64,000 bases of DNA from Collimonas sp. PA-H2 (GCF_002564105.1 NZ_PDBX01000001.1:4898001-4962000), one strand, 5' to 3'; numbered from the stretch's first letter, positions 36,411 through 46,506 are shown. A program made the numbers and translations. Notes: generated by a model not told the origin, from the sequence alone.

Positions 36411-37673
36411 CTAATGCTTGACTTCGCCAATCAAGGCCAGCGAATCATGCTCGCGCTGGTTGGCGGCATGCTTGCGCATGATGAGCAGCATGATGCAGGC
36501 CACAAACGAGCCGAACATCAGGATGACGATATTCACGTCCAGATCGATCTTGATCATCAGGGCGTACAGCACCAGCATGGTCAGCACGGACAGGTTCTCA
36601 TTGAAATTCTGCACCGCGATCGAATGGCCGGCGCTCATCAGCACGTGGCCGCGATGTTGCAATAGCGCATTCATTGGCACCACGAAATAGCCTGAAAGGG
36701 CGCCGATGATGATCAGCAGCGGGTAGGCCACCCAGATCGAGTGCACCACGGTCATGGCCATCACGACTATGCCCATTACGATACCCATGGGCATCACCGT
36801 CAGCGATTTTTTCAAGGGAATCATGCGCGCCGCGGCGCCGGCGCCGATGGCTACCCCAAACGCCACCACGCCTTGCAGGATGGCGGCCTTGTCGAGCGGC
36901 ATGCCGAGCGACTTTTCCGCCCATTTCAAGACAATGAACTGCAGGGTGGCGCCGGCGCCCCAGAACAGGGTGGTGACGGCCAGCGAGATTTGTCCCAGCT
37001 TGTCTTTCCACAGGATCGCGCAGCAGTTGGCGAAGTCGGCGATCAGTTTGCTCGGCCTGTGTTGCTGGTGCGGGTAGCGGGCGCCGGTGTCGGGGATCTT
37101 CAGGTTGAAGATGGTGGCGATTACATACAGCGCGCCGATCACCATCAGTGCGGCGTGGGTAGGGGTGTTCAGGTGCCAGTTGATGATGGGTATGTGCCAC
37201 TGCAGCAGTATCGAGACTACGTGCGGGCTGACCAGGGCGCCGCCGAGGACCGTGCCGAGGATGATGGAAGCCATGGTCAGGCCTTCGATCCAGCCGTTGG
37301 CGGCAACTAGTTTCTCTGCGGGCAATAATTCTGTCAGGATACCGTACTTGGCCGGCGAATATGCCGCCGCGCCGAAGCCGACGACTGCATAGGCAATCAA
37401 TGGATGGACATCGGCGAACATCATCAGGCAGCCGGCGATCTTGATCATGTTGGTGATGAACATGACTTTGCCTTTTGGCAAAGAATCGGCAAAAGCGCCG
37501 ACAAAAGCGGCTAACAGCACGTAAGACAGGACAAAAAACAACTTCAGTAAGGGTGTCATCCAGTCCGGCGAGGACATTTCCGCCAGTAAGGCGATGGCCG
37601 CTATAAGTAGGGCGTTATCGGCTAGCGAAGAAAAAAACTGCGCTGCCATGATGGTGTAAAAACCGCGATTCAT
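36411..37673 (-). CDS. lplT: Lysophospholipid transporter LplT (MFS)
   Basis: 420 residues from the ATG that gives MNRGFYTIMAAQFFSSLADN, the family start; an ATG two codons upstream is possible. About 12 hydrophobic segments are visible. GFGAAAYSPAKYGILTELLP is an LplT hallmark. It flips lysophospholipids inward for re-acylation; E. coli encodes Aas next to it, but here no acyltransferase is adjacent. It is divergent from alr, a common Burkholderiales arrangement. Confidence 0.92.
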   Translation of the reverse strand: MNRGFYTIMAAQFFSSLADNALLIAAIALLAEMSSPDWMTPLLKLFFVLSYVLLAAFVGAFADSLPKGKVMFITNMIKIAGCLMMFADVHPLIAYAVVGFGAAAYSPAKYGILTELLPAEKLVAANGWIEGLTMASIILGTVLGGALVSPHVVSILLQWHIPIINWHLNTPTHAALMVIGALYVIATIFNLKIPDTGARYPHQQHRPSKLIADFANCCAILWKDKLGQISLAVTTLFWGAGATLQFIVLKWAEKSLGMPLDKAAILQGVVAFGVAIGAGAAARMIPLKKSLTVMPMGIVMGIVVMAMTVVHSIWVAYPLLIIIGALSGYFVVPMNALLQHRGHVLMSAGHSIAVQNFNENLSVLTMLVLYALMIKIDLDVNIVILMFGSFVACIMLLIMRKHAANQREHDSLALIGEVKH

Positions 37674-37858
37674 CCGCATCCCAGAATGTAACAATGTGTC
37701 CCCGGCCTGCTTTATACCATGAAAATATGACCGGTCCGTGATTATGACGGATGCAAAAGGCAAAACGTTCAGGCGAATTATTGGGAAATTGCCAATCCTT
37801 TGTCGCACTTGCTTCCGGTAAAATAGAGCTCTACGAATCCTCAACATTTCTGCCATTC

Positions 37859-38935
37859 ATGCCCAGACCCCTCGTTGCCTCGATAGATATTTCTGCGTTG
37901 CGTCACAACCTGCGTATTGCCAAATCGCATGCCCCGCTGGCGAAAATCTGGGCGGTGGTCAAGGCCAATGCCTACGGCCATGGCCTGGAGCGCGCCATGC
38001 GCGGTTTCGCCGAAGCCGATGGACTGGCCCTGATCGAACCCGAAAACGCTTTGCGTTTGCGCGAACTGGGCTGGCAAAAGCCGATTCTGTTGCTTGAGGG
38101 TATTTTTGATGCGGCCGATCTGGAAACCGCGGTGCAGGCCGGCCTCGAATTCGCTGTGCATTCCCCGGACCAGATCCTGCTGCTGGAGCGCGCTGCCTTG
38201 AAAGGGCCGCTCGACGTCCACCTGAAAATGAATAGCGGCATGAACCGGCTGGGTTTCAAGTCCGAGCCCTACCGTGCTGCCTATCAGCGGCTACGGGCGA
38301 TTCCCGCTGTCCGCAAGATCACCTTGATGACGCATTTCGCCAATGCCGACGACCCACTCAATCCTGGCTTGCCATTGCAGCAACAAGTGCAGCTGTTCGA
38401 GCAGGGCACGGCCGGCATCGAGGAAGAGCGCAGCATCGCCAACTCTGCCGCGGACCTGATGCATCCTGAACTGAAGTCGGACTGGGTGCGGCCAGGCATC
38501 ATGCTGTACGGCGCCAGCCCCGGCGGCGCCAGCGCCGAGCAGTTCGGCCTGAAGCCAGCGATGACGCTGACCAGCAAGATCATCGGCATCCAGCGCATAA
38601 GCGCAGGCGAGGCGATAGGCTATGGCAGCCGTTTTGTCGCCGCCGCGCCGATGATCGTCGGTGCAGTTGCATGTGGCTACGCCGACGGTTATCCGCGTCA
38701 CGCCCCCAACGGCACGCCGGTGCTGGTCGATGGTGTCCGCACCGTCACTGTCGGCCGGGTGTCGATGGACATGTTCTCGGTCGACCTGAGCAACGTGCCC
38801 GGCGCGGCGGTCGGCAGCAACGTGACCTTGTGGGGCGCCGGCTTGCCTATAGATGAAGTGGCCCATGCTGCCGGCACGATAGGCTATGAATTGATGTGTG
38901 CATTGGCCGCGCGGGTTAAAGTGGTGGAGTCTTGA
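37859..38935 (+). CDS. alr: Alanine racemase
   Basis: 358 residues from ATG 37859 (MPRPLVASIDISALRHNL). The PLP lysine is in AVVKANAYGHGLERA. The catalytic Tyr lies in the SAGEAIGYGSRFVA segment, and GRVSMDMFSVDLS is a family motif. It makes D-alanine for peptidoglycan. A CGGTAAAATA box about 40 bases upstream is a likely -10. The longer open frame from 37751 runs through the promoter. Confidence 0.95.
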   Translation: MPRPLVASIDISALRHNLRIAKSHAPLAKIWAVVKANAYGHGLERAMRGFAEADGLALIEPENALRLRELGWQKPILLLEGIFDAADLETAVQAGLEFAVHSPDQILLLERAALKGPLDVHLKMNSGMNRLGFKSEPYRAAYQRLRAIPAVRKITLMTHFANADDPLNPGLPLQQQVQLFEQGTAGIEEERSIANSAADLMHPELKSDWVRPGIMLYGASPGGASAEQFGLKPAMTLTSKIIGIQRISAGEAIGYGSRFVAAAPMIVGAVACGYADGYPRHAPNGTPVLVDGVRTVTVGRVSMDMFSVDLSNVPGAAVGSNVTLWGAGLPIDEVAHAAGTIGYELMCALAARVKVVES

Positions 38936-39034
38936 CTGCGTGGCAATAAAAAGCGTCCACAAAAATCGAAAAATGCGTCGGCAAATAAGCGGACAAATCA
39001 GTTATGCATGCACCTTATGAAACTATAGAAGCGA

Positions 39035-40405
39035 ATGGCCAAAGCTAAAACCAACTACACCTGTACCGAATGCGGCGGCGTCGCCAATAAATGGACTGGC
39101 CAGTGCCCCTCGTGCGGGCAATGGAACACATTGGTGGAAACCATTGTGGAAGCAGTCGGCAACCGTTTTTCAAATCAGCACCAGGGCTTGGCGCAGACCG
39201 CGCCGGTGATGACCCTGGCGGATATCGAGGCGATCGACGTGCCGCGCTTCGGCACCGGCATCGAGGAATTCGACCGCGTGCTGGGCGGCGGTCTGGTGGC
39301 CGGCGGCGTGGTGCTGATCGGCGGCGATCCGGGCATCGGCAAATCGACCTTGCTGCTGCAGGCGCTGGCCAACCTCTCCAAAATCAAGAAGGTGCTGTAC
39401 GTCAGCGGCGAAGAATCGGGCGCGCAGATCGCCTTGCGCGCCAAGCGCCTGGCGGTGGATGCCGGCGACCTGCGGCTGCAGGCGGAAATCCAGCTGGAAA
39501 AAATCCTCAACACGCTGGTCGAGCACAAGCCGGAAGTGGCGGTGATCGACTCGATCCAGACCGTGTATTCCGACGCTCTCAGTTCCGCTCCCGGTTCAGT
39601 GGCGCAGGTGCGCGAATGCGCGGCGCAGCTGACGCGGGTCGCCAAGCAGTCCGGCATCACCATCATCATGGTCGGCCATGTCACCAAGGAAGGTGCGCTG
39701 GCGGGGCCGCGCGTGCTGGAGCATATCGTCGATACGGTGCTGTATTTCGAAGGCGACACCCATTCCAGTTTCCGCCTGGTGCGGGCGTTCAAGAACCGCT
39801 TCGGCGCCGTCAATGAACTTGGCGTGTTCGCCATGACCGAAAAAGGCTTGAAGGGTGTGTCGAATCCGTCGGCGCTGTTCCTGTCGCAGCATGACAGCCA
39901 GGTGCCGGGCTCCTGCGTGATGGTGACACAGGAAGGCACGCGCCCCTTGCTGGTGGAAATCCAGGCGCTGGTCGACGCCTCGCACGTGCCGAACGCGCGG
40001 CGTTTGTCGGTGGGGCTGGAACAGAACCGCCTGGCGATGCTGCTGGCGGTGCTGCACCGGCATGCCGGCATTGCCGCCTTCGACCAGGATGTGTTCATCA
40101 ACGCCGTCGGCGGCGTCAAGATCACCGAACCGGCCGCCGATCTGGCGGTGCTGCTGGCGATCAATTCCTCCATGCGCAACCGGCCGCTGCCGCGCGGGCT
40201 GGTGGTGTTCGGCGAAGTCGGCCTGGCCGGCGAGATCCGGCCGGCGCCGCGCGGCCAGGAGCGTTTGCGCGAAGCCGCCAAGCTGGGCTTTTCGATCGCC
40301 ATGATTCCCAAGGCGAATATGCCGAAACAAGAGATTGAAGGCTTGAAAGTGATTGGCGTCGAACGCATCGATGACGCCTTGAGCAAGATACGCGACGCTG
40401 AATAA
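39035..40405 (+). CDS. radA: DNA repair protein RadA (Sms)
   Basis: 456 residues. A C4 zinc finger (YTCTECGGVANKWTGQCPSC) is followed by a RecA-like ATPase (Walker A GGDPGIGKST, Walker B VAVIDSIQTV), the RadA motif KNRFG and a Lon-like C-terminal domain (FINAVGGVKITEPAADLAVL, and FGEVGLAGEIRPAPRGQERL). RadA drives branch migration in recombination. Confidence 0.96.
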   Translation: MAKAKTNYTCTECGGVANKWTGQCPSCGQWNTLVETIVEAVGNRFSNQHQGLAQTAPVMTLADIEAIDVPRFGTGIEEFDRVLGGGLVAGGVVLIGGDPGIGKSTLLLQALANLSKIKKVLYVSGEESGAQIALRAKRLAVDAGDLRLQAEIQLEKILNTLVEHKPEVAVIDSIQTVYSDALSSAPGSVAQVRECAAQLTRVAKQSGITIIMVGHVTKEGALAGPRVLEHIVDTVLYFEGDTHSSFRLVRAFKNRFGAVNELGVFAMTEKGLKGVSNPSALFLSQHDSQVPGSCVMVTQEGTRPLLVEIQALVDASHVPNARRLSVGLEQNRLAMLLAVLHRHAGIAAFDQDVFINAVGGVKITEPAADLAVLLAINSSMRNRPLPRGLVVFGEVGLAGEIRPAPRGQERLREAAKLGFSIAMIPKANMPKQEIEGLKVIGVERIDDALSKIRDAE

Positions 40406-40473
40406 ACGGCAAGCTTGCCATTTTTAGCGAATAATCCTGTAGTCCCCAATACATTCTGGCAAAGGTCAATCAA

Positions 40474-41580
40474 ATGAAAACCAAAGCAGCTATCGCATGG
40501 AAAGCCGGTCAGCCACTGACCATCGAGGAAGTCGAACTGGGCGGCCCGCGCGCCGGCGAAGTGCTGGTGGAGATCAAAGCCACCGGGATTTGCCACACCG
40601 ATTACTACACCCTGTCCGGCGCCGATCCAGAAGGCATTTTCCCATCTATCCTGGGCCATGAGGGCGCGGGCGTGGTGGTCGATGTCGGTCCTGACGTCAA
40701 GAGCCTGAAAAAGAACGATCATGTGATCCCGCTCTACACGCCGGAATGCCGCCAGTGCAAATTCTGCCTGTCGCAGAAAACCAATCTGTGCCAGTCGATC
40801 CGCTCGACCCAGGGCCGCGGCCTGATGCCGGACGCCACCAGCCGCTTTTCCATCGACGGCAAGCCGATCTATCACTACATGGGCACCTCGACCTTTTCCA
40901 ACTACATCGTGGTACCGGAAATCGCCTTGGCCAAGATCCGCGAAGATGCGCCGTTCGATAAGGTTTGCTATATCGGCTGCGGCGTCACCACCGGCGTCGG
41001 CGCGGTGCTGTTCACCGCCAAGGTGGAGGCGGGTGCGAATGTGGTGGTGTTCGGCCTCGGCGGCATCGGCCTCAACGTGATCCAGGCGGCGCGCATGGTG
41101 GGCGCCGACAAGATCATCGGCGTCGACATCAATCCGGCGCGCGAAGCGATGGCGCGCAAGTTCGGCATGACCCATTTTATCAACGCCAAGGAAGTGGAAA
41201 ACGTGGTGGACGCCATCGTCGGCCTGACCGACGGCGGCGCCGACTACAGCTTCGAGTGCATCGGCAACACGACTACCATGCGGCAGGCGCTGGAGTGCTG
41301 CCACAAGGGCTGGGGCCAGTCGATCGTGATCGGCGTCGCCGCCGCCGGCCAGGAAATCAGCACCCGGCCATTCCAGCTGGTGACCGGCCGGGTCTGGAAG
41401 GGCTCGGCTTTCGGCGGCGCCCGCGGCCGTACCGACGTGCCGAAAATCGTCGACTGGTATATGGATGGCAAGCTGAATATCGACGACCTGATCACGCACC
41501 GTTTGCCGCTGGAGCGCATCAATGAAGGCTTCGACCTGATGAAAAGCGGCGAGTCGATTCGTTCGGTGGTGATCTACTGA
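40474..41580 (+). CDS. frmA: S-(hydroxymethyl)glutathione dehydrogenase (class III alcohol dehydrogenase)
   Basis: 368 residues. Catalytic zinc Cys is in ATGICHTDYYTLSG, and GHEGAG carries the zinc His and Glu. The structural zinc site is PECRQCKFCLSQKTNLC. The NAD fold is FGLGGIGLNVIQAARMVGAD. It oxidises the glutathione adduct of formaldehyde. Its stop overlaps fghA by 1 base, so both enzymes of the pathway are made together. No FrmR regulator gene is adjacent. Confidence 0.95.
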   Translation: MKTKAAIAWKAGQPLTIEEVELGGPRAGEVLVEIKATGICHTDYYTLSGADPEGIFPSILGHEGAGVVVDVGPDVKSLKKNDHVIPLYTPECRQCKFCLSQKTNLCQSIRSTQGRGLMPDATSRFSIDGKPIYHYMGTSTFSNYIVVPEIALAKIREDAPFDKVCYIGCGVTTGVGAVLFTAKVEAGANVVVFGLGGIGLNVIQAARMVGADKIIGVDINPAREAMARKFGMTHFINAKEVENVVDAIVGLTDGGADYSFECIGNTTTMRQALECCHKGWGQSIVIGVAAAGQEISTRPFQLVTGRVWKGSAFGGARGRTDVPKIVDWYMDGKLNIDDLITHRLPLERINEGFDLMKSGESIRSVVIY

Positions 41581-42428
41581 TGGAAATCATCAGCGAGCAC
41601 GCCTGTTTCGGCGGTATGCAGGGCTTTTACCGCCATCAGTCGGCCGAGATCGGCTTGCCTATGCGCTTTTCCGTCTTCCAGCCGCCGCAGGCCAGGCTGG
41701 GGCCGGTACCGCTGCTGTTTTTCCTGGCAGGGCTGACCTGTACTGAAGAGACTTTCATGATCAAAGCCGGGGCGCAGCGCTATGCAGCGCAGCACGGCAT
41801 CATGCTGGTGGCGCCGGACACCAGCCCGCGCGACACCGGCATAGACGGCGTGGGCGACAGCTGGGATTTCGGCAATGGCGCCGGCTTCTATCTGGACGCG
41901 ACGCAGGCGCCGTGGGCGCAGCATTTTAAGATGTACTCCTATATATTGCATGAGCTGCGGCAAACCGTGATTCAGGAGTTTCCAGCGCAAGCCGGCAATA
42001 TCGGCGTCTTTGGCCACTCGATGGGCGGCCATGGCGCACTGGTGCTGGCCTTGCGCAATCCGGATGTGTTTCGCTCAGTGTCGGCATTTGCGCCGATTGC
42101 TGCGCCCAGCCAATGTCCGTGGGGGAAAAAGGCATTCGGCAATTATCTAGGGGCGGACCAGGCCGGCTGGCGCGACTATGATGCGACGCAGCTGATGCTG
42201 GGTTTGCAGCGGCCGTTTCCGCAAGAGATATTGATCGACCAGGGCCTGGGGGACAAATTCCTGGCCGAGCAACTACTGCCGGAACAGTTTGAAGCAGCCT
42301 GCGCGCAGGCGGGGCAGCGCCTGATGCTCCGCCGTCATGCAGGGTACGACCACGGTTACTACTTCATCTCGACCTTGATCGAGGATCATCTGGCTTTCCA
42401 CCAGCGGATACTGTCGGCAGATTCCTGA
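41580..42428 (+). CDS. fghA: S-formylglutathione hydrolase
   Basis: 282 residues, esterase D family. The nucleophile Ser is in FGHSMGGHGALVLAL; the Asp and His follow in DQGLGDKFL and GYDHGYYFI. LLFFLAGLTCTEETFMIKAG is the conserved oxyanion segment. It splits S-formylglutathione into formate and glutathione, the step after FrmA. Confidence 0.95.
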   Translation: MEIISEHACFGGMQGFYRHQSAEIGLPMRFSVFQPPQARLGPVPLLFFLAGLTCTEETFMIKAGAQRYAAQHGIMLVAPDTSPRDTGIDGVGDSWDFGNGAGFYLDATQAPWAQHFKMYSYILHELRQTVIQEFPAQAGNIGVFGHSMGGHGALVLALRNPDVFRSVSAFAPIAAPSQCPWGKKAFGNYLGADQAGWRDYDATQLMLGLQRPFPQEILIDQGLGDKFLAEQLLPEQFEAACAQAGQRLMLRRHAGYDHGYYFISTLIEDHLAFHQRILSADS

Positions 42429-42435
42429 ACCGAAA

Positions 42436-42466
42436 AAAATCCCGCCTGGCGCTCAGGCGGGATTTT
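42436..42466. terminator. Bidirectional terminator of frmA-fghA and terC
   Basis: AAAATCCCGCCTG (42436-42448) and CAGGCGGGATTTT (42454-42466) form a perfect 13-bp stem around GCGCT. Confidence 0.9.
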
Positions 42467-42493
42467 CAAATCGTACTTCTCAATTCCAGGATT

Positions 42494-43216
42494 TTACTCA
42501 GTGACCTTGACGCCGTCACGCCGCTTGGAAACCATCCAGCCGCCGCCCAGCACCACCACAAAGCCCAGTACGTAAGCTGCATAGTTCAGGCCGGGCAGGC
42601 TGTCCCAGAACGGTTGCAAGACCGGTTCTGTAACGATCATGTGTATCGCGGTGTAGACCAGGATCGCGGCGCCGATGAAGATCGTCAGCGGGAAGCGTTC
42701 GATCAGCTTCAGCGCAAGGGTCGAACCCCAGACCATGATAGGCACGGAAATCAGCAGGCCGATGATCACCAGCGCCATGCTGCCTTTGGCTGCGCCGGCG
42801 ACGCCCAGGACATTGTCGATGCCCATGACGGTGTCGGCGATGATGATGGTTTTCAATGCGGCCGCCATGGTGGTGGCTTTCACGCCATGCGCTTCGCCGT
42901 CATCCGACTGCGTCAGCAGGCGGTAGGCGATCCACAGCAAGGCCAGTCCGCCGACCAGCAGCAGGCCGGGTATCTTGAGCAGCCAGACCACGCCGATAGT
43001 CATCAGCACACGCATGACGACCGCACCCGCAGTACCCCAGATGATGGCTTTGCGGCGCAGGTGGTCGGGCAGGCTGCGCGCCGCCATCGCGATCACGATG
43101 GCGTTGTCGCCGGCCAGCACTAGGTCGATCACGACGATGGCGGCGAGTGCGGCGAAGAAGGCGCCGACATTCCAGTCCGCCATGCCCAGCATTGAAAATA
43201 AACCAGAAAAATCCAT
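42494..43216 (-). CDS. TerC family integral membrane protein, riboswitch-controlled
   Basis: 240 residues from ATG 43216, preceded by GGAG; the longer frame to 43321 would start in the riboswitch and is rejected. It has about seven hydrophobic segments with the TerC acidic motifs: AIVVIDLVLAGDNAIVIAMA and TIIIADTVMGIDNVLGVAGA. Proteins of this group export Mn2+ or help load metal on secreted proteins. The yybP-ykoY element in its leader supports a manganese role. Confidence 0.92.
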   Translation of the reverse strand: MDFSGLFSMLGMADWNVGAFFAALAAIVVIDLVLAGDNAIVIAMAARSLPDHLRRKAIIWGTAGAVVMRVLMTIGVVWLLKIPGLLLVGGLALLWIAYRLLTQSDDGEAHGVKATTMAAALKTIIIADTVMGIDNVLGVAGAAKGSMALVIIGLLISVPIMVWGSTLALKLIERFPLTIFIGAAILVYTAIHMIVTEPVLQPFWDSLPGLNYAAYVLGFVVVLGGGWMVSKRRDGVKVTE

Positions 43217-43318
43217 AAAGTAGTCTCCAACAGGGTTAGCAAATAACCTCAAGCATGGATAACAACAGGAGTGGCGGGAAGTAAACGCGACACATTGCCT
43301 GCATGGAATCCATGCTGA

Positions 43319-43457
43319 CAAAGGTCTTGCTCAACAGCGCTGCTGCCAAGGTAACCGGGCGCAGGCGTTGTGCCTGTTCCGTGATGACGACTACCTTGCA
43401 GAACATTGAGCAGCGAATAAGACGCCGTACCAATGTTCAGGAGCTACTCCCCTTTGA
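43319..43457 (-). ncRNA. yybP-ykoY manganese riboswitch in the terC leader
   Basis: Read on the minus strand, the leader has the conserved opening AAAGGGGAGTAGC (near 43455 to 43443), variable stems, GTCGTCATCACGGAACAGGC, a short hairpin, CGCCCGG, and the characteristic end TTGAGCAAGACCTTTG (near 43334 to 43319). These are the hallmarks of the yybP-ykoY class, which binds Mn2+ and usually turns expression on. The aptamer ends about 100 bases before the terC ATG, leaving room for an expression platform; a GGTTA/TAACC hairpin near 43235-43250 may be part of it. Boundaries are approximate. Confidence 0.85.
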
Positions 43458-43531
43458 GAGGGTGTTGCACGCAGAATGCCGTGCAACTGGGCGCTATTGT
43501 ACATCGGCAAAGAAAAAAATGGCAAGGACAG

Positions 43532-44437
43532 TCAGCCGTGGCGCCAATATTCGGGCTGGGCATAGGCGCGCCGCAAGAAATCGACAAATACCCGGATCCG
43601 CAAAGGCAAATGCCGTCGTTGCGCGAAAACGGCATAGATATCGTTGCCCGGTGCGGCGAATTCATCCAGCACCGTCACCAGCTTGCCGGATTCGATCTCG
43701 CTGCCGACTTCCCACATCGAGCGCCAGGCCAATCCTTTGCCGGCCAGCGCCCAGTCGTGCAGCACCTGGCCGTCGTTGCAGACCATGTTGCCGGCTACCC
43801 TGACGGTGACGATCTTGCCGTTCTGGCGGAAGCTCCAGCCGCGCTGGCTGCCTTCGCTGCTGATCGCCAGGCAGTTGTGCTTTTGCAGGTCGTCCACGGT
43901 GAGCGGCTTGCCGTGCCGTTTGATATAGGCGGGCGAGGCCACCACGATACGCTTGTTGTCCGCCAGCTTGGCGCCGATCAGGGAGGAGTCGGACAAGGAG
44001 GCGATGCGGATGGCGACGTCGATGCCTTCGCCGATCAGGTCGACCACGCGGTCATTGAGGTTGAGGGTCAGGGTGACGTCGCGGTGTTCGGTCAGGAAGG
44101 AGGGCATCAGCGGCGCCACATGCTGGCGTCCGAAGCCGGCCGGCGCCGATATCAGCAAATGGCCGCTGGCGTGGGCGCTGCGCTCCGACACCGCCGATTC
44201 GGCGTTTTCCAGGTCCGACAGGATGCGCTGGCAATCCTCGAGGAAGGCTTCGCCTTCGTTGGTCAGCGCGATCTTGCGCGTGGTGCGTTGCAAAAGTTTG
44301 ACACCGAGGCGTTCCTCTAATGCATCCAGCCGCCTTCCTATCATGGCCGGGGCAATCCCCTCGGCGCGCGCGGCGGCTGACAGGCTGCCTTTGGCGGCCA
44401 CCTCGACGAAGGTAGAAATCTGCTTGAATTGATCCAT
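43532..44437 (-). CDS. LysR family regulator divergent from aceB
   Basis: 301 residues. The N-terminal helix-turn-helix reads MDQFKQISTFVEVAAKGSLS, AAARAEGIAPAMIGRRLDAL, followed by the usual effector domain (VVDLIGEGIDVAIRIASLSD; WALAGKGLAWRSMWEVG). It is divergent from the malate synthase gene with 259 bases between the starts, the typical layout for a LysR regulator and its target. aceB is therefore the likely target. Confidence 0.9.
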   Translation of the reverse strand: MDQFKQISTFVEVAAKGSLSAAARAEGIAPAMIGRRLDALEERLGVKLLQRTTRKIALTNEGEAFLEDCQRILSDLENAESAVSERSAHASGHLLISAPAGFGRQHVAPLMPSFLTEHRDVTLTLNLNDRVVDLIGEGIDVAIRIASLSDSSLIGAKLADNKRIVVASPAYIKRHGKPLTVDDLQKHNCLAISSEGSQRGWSFRQNGKIVTVRVAGNMVCNDGQVLHDWALAGKGLAWRSMWEVGSEIESGKLVTVLDEFAAPGNDIYAVFAQRRHLPLRIRVFVDFLRRAYAQPEYWRHG

Positions 44438-44696
44438 TGCGTTGATCTACTGCTGCCGCCTCGGGTTTGTGGAAAGGGAGCTGTGGTAAGCTCACTTGTG
44501 ACTAAAACGCATAGATCAAATGATAATTCGTTCAACCTATGATGATTTAGTTTAAATATACTATATAGCGTAAAAATTAGATAATGCCATTCGGGTTTAT
44601 GCATAGCCGACATGGTAAAAAGCGGAATGTAGCACTGCACCATGGTGCATGCTGTAGAAGACACTGATCAATTCATAGAACAAACAGGAGTAGAGC

Positions 44697-46283
44697 ATGA
44701 CGCAACTGACACTGCCCGCAGGAATGGAAATCAACGGCGCGATTGAAGCCGGCTACGCAGAAATTTTGACGCCTGAGGCGCTGGCCCTGGTCGCCAAGCT
44801 GAGCCGCGCTTTCGAAGTGCGCCGCCAGGAATTGCTGGCAGTGCGGGTCGAGCGCGCCAAGCGCCTGGACGCCGGCGAGCGCCCGGATTTCCTGCCTGAA
44901 ACCGCACATATCCGCAACGGCGACTGGAAGATCGCGACTATCCCGGCCGCACTGGAATGCCGCCGCGTCGAAATCACCGGCCCGGTCGAGCGCAAGATGG
45001 TGATCAACGCCTTCAACTCCGGCGCTGACAGCTACATGACCGACTTCGAGGATTCCAACTCGCCGGTCTGGGACAACCAGATCACCGGCCAGATCAACCT
45101 GCGCGACGCCATCCGCAAAACCATTTCCCTGGAACAGAACGGCAAGTCCTACAAGCTGAACGACAAGGTCGCCACCCTGGTGGTGCGTCCGCGCGGCTGG
45201 CACCTGGATGAGAAGCACGTGCTGGTCGACGGCAAGCGCATTTCCGGCGGCATCTTCGACTTCGCCCTGTTTATGTTCCACAACGCCAAGGAACAGCTGG
45301 CGCGCGGCGCCGGTCCTTACTTTTACCTGCCGAAGATGGAATCGCATCTGGAAGCGCGCCTGTGGAACGACATCTTCGTGATGACGCAAAACGAACTCGG
45401 CCTGCCGCAAGGCACTATCAAGGCCACCGTGCTGATCGAAACCATCCTGGCCGCTTTCGAGATGGATGAGATCCTGTACGAGCTGCGTGAGCACAGCTCA
45501 GGCCTGAACGCCGGCCGCTGGGATTACATTTTCTCTTGCATCAAGAAGTTCAAGCTGGACAAGGATTTCTGCCTGGCCGACCGCGCCAAGGTCACCATGA
45601 CCGCGCCATTCATGCGTTCCTACGCCTTGTTGCTGCTGAAGACCTGCCACAAGCGTAATGCACCGGCAATCGGCGGCATGGCTGCGCTGATCCCGATCAA
45701 GAACGATCCGGCCAAGAACGAGATCGCCATGGGCGGCGTGCGCACCGACAAGGCGCGCGATGCTACCGATGGCTACGACGGCGGCTGGGTTGCCCATCCA
45801 GGTCTGGTCGAGCTGGCCATGACCGAGTTCACCAAGGTATTGGGCGACAAGCCGAACCAGATCAGCAAGCAGCGTGAAGACGTCAACGTCAGCGCCGCCG
45901 ATCTGCTCGATTTCAAGCCGGAAGCGCCGATCACCGAAGCCGGCCTGCGCTACAACATCAATGTCGGCATCCATTACCTCGGCGCCTGGCTGGCCGGCAA
46001 TGGTTGCGTGCCTATCCACAACCTGATGGAAGATGCCGCCACCGCGGAAATCAGCCGTGCGCAAGTGTGGCAATGGATACGCTCGACCAAGGGTGTGCTG
46101 GAAGACGGCAAGAAGGTGACTGCAGAGATGGTGGTCGCGATGATTCCGGAAGAGCTGGCCAAGGTCAAGGCGCTGGTCGGCGATGGCGCTACCTACGACC
46201 GCGCCGCCAAGATCTTTGAAGAAATGTCGACATCGGCTTCGTTTGCCGAGTTCCTGACGCTGCCGCTGTACGAGGAAATTTAA
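44697..46283 (+). CDS. aceB: Malate synthase A
   Basis: 528 residues, with AGGAG before the ATG. Motifs: [89 protein letters not shown], and [16 protein letters not shown]. It condenses glyoxylate with acetyl-CoA in the glyoxylate shunt. Isocitrate lyase is not in the window. The AT-rich upstream region (about 44540-44580, several TATA-like boxes) probably carries the promoter and LysR sites. Confidence 0.96.
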   Translation: MTQLTLPAGMEINGAIEAGYAEILTPEALALVAKLSRAFEVRRQELLAVRVERAKRLDAGERPDFLPETAHIRNGDWKIATIPAALECRRVEITGPVERKMVINAFNSGADSYMTDFEDSNSPVWDNQITGQINLRDAIRKTISLEQNGKSYKLNDKVATLVVRPRGWHLDEKHVLVDGKRISGGIFDFALFMFHNAKEQLARGAGPYFYLPKMESHLEARLWNDIFVMTQNELGLPQGTIKATVLIETILAAFEMDEILYELREHSSGLNAGRWDYIFSCIKKFKLDKDFCLADRAKVTMTAPFMRSYALLLLKTCHKRNAPAIGGMAALIPIKNDPAKNEIAMGGVRTDKARDATDGYDGGWVAHPGLVELAMTEFTKVLGDKPNQISKQREDVNVSAADLLDFKPEAPITEAGLRYNINVGIHYLGAWLAGNGCVPIHNLMEDAATAEISRAQVWQWIRSTKGVLEDGKKVTAEMVVAMIPEELAKVKALVGDGATYDRAAKIFEEMSTSASFAEFLTLPLYEEI

Positions 46284-46377
46284 GTCTGGCTGGCGGCGCA
46301 TGCGCCGCATGCTCGCACAGAGATAAAAAGGCCGGTCGAAAGACCTAATGTTGTTCAGTTAGGACAGAACGACATGG

Positions 46378-46491
46378 CGTAGGGTGGGCACTCCGTGCCC
46401 ACGCAGTATCGTGGATATTCGTGTCCCTGACATTCGTGCCCCGGCTACGCGCCCCGACCCGTCCGCGTGGGCACGGAGTGCCCACCCTACG
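46378..46491. repeat. REPIN-like element: two inverted REP units
   Basis: Bases 46378-46404 (beginning CGTAGGGTGGGCACTCCGTG) are a perfect 27-base inverted copy of 46465-46491. Each arm is itself palindromic (GGGCAC TCC GTGCCC). The total length is 114 bases with a 60-base spacer. It fills most of the 328-base gap between aceB and the TetR gene, which holds no gene. Confidence 0.8.
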
Positions 46492-46506
46492 AGCTCCGCA
46501 AATAAA

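Noticed and set aside
39175..41499. 774-codon open frame antisense to radA and frmA
   Set aside because: Mirror frame of two well-supported genes, spanning their intergenic gap, with no motif or ribosome-binding site.
42494..43321. Longer terC reading frame starting at 43321
   Set aside because: The extra 35 codons fall in the riboswitch leader, are Cys-rich and lack homology; ATG 43216 has GGAG upstream and the family start.
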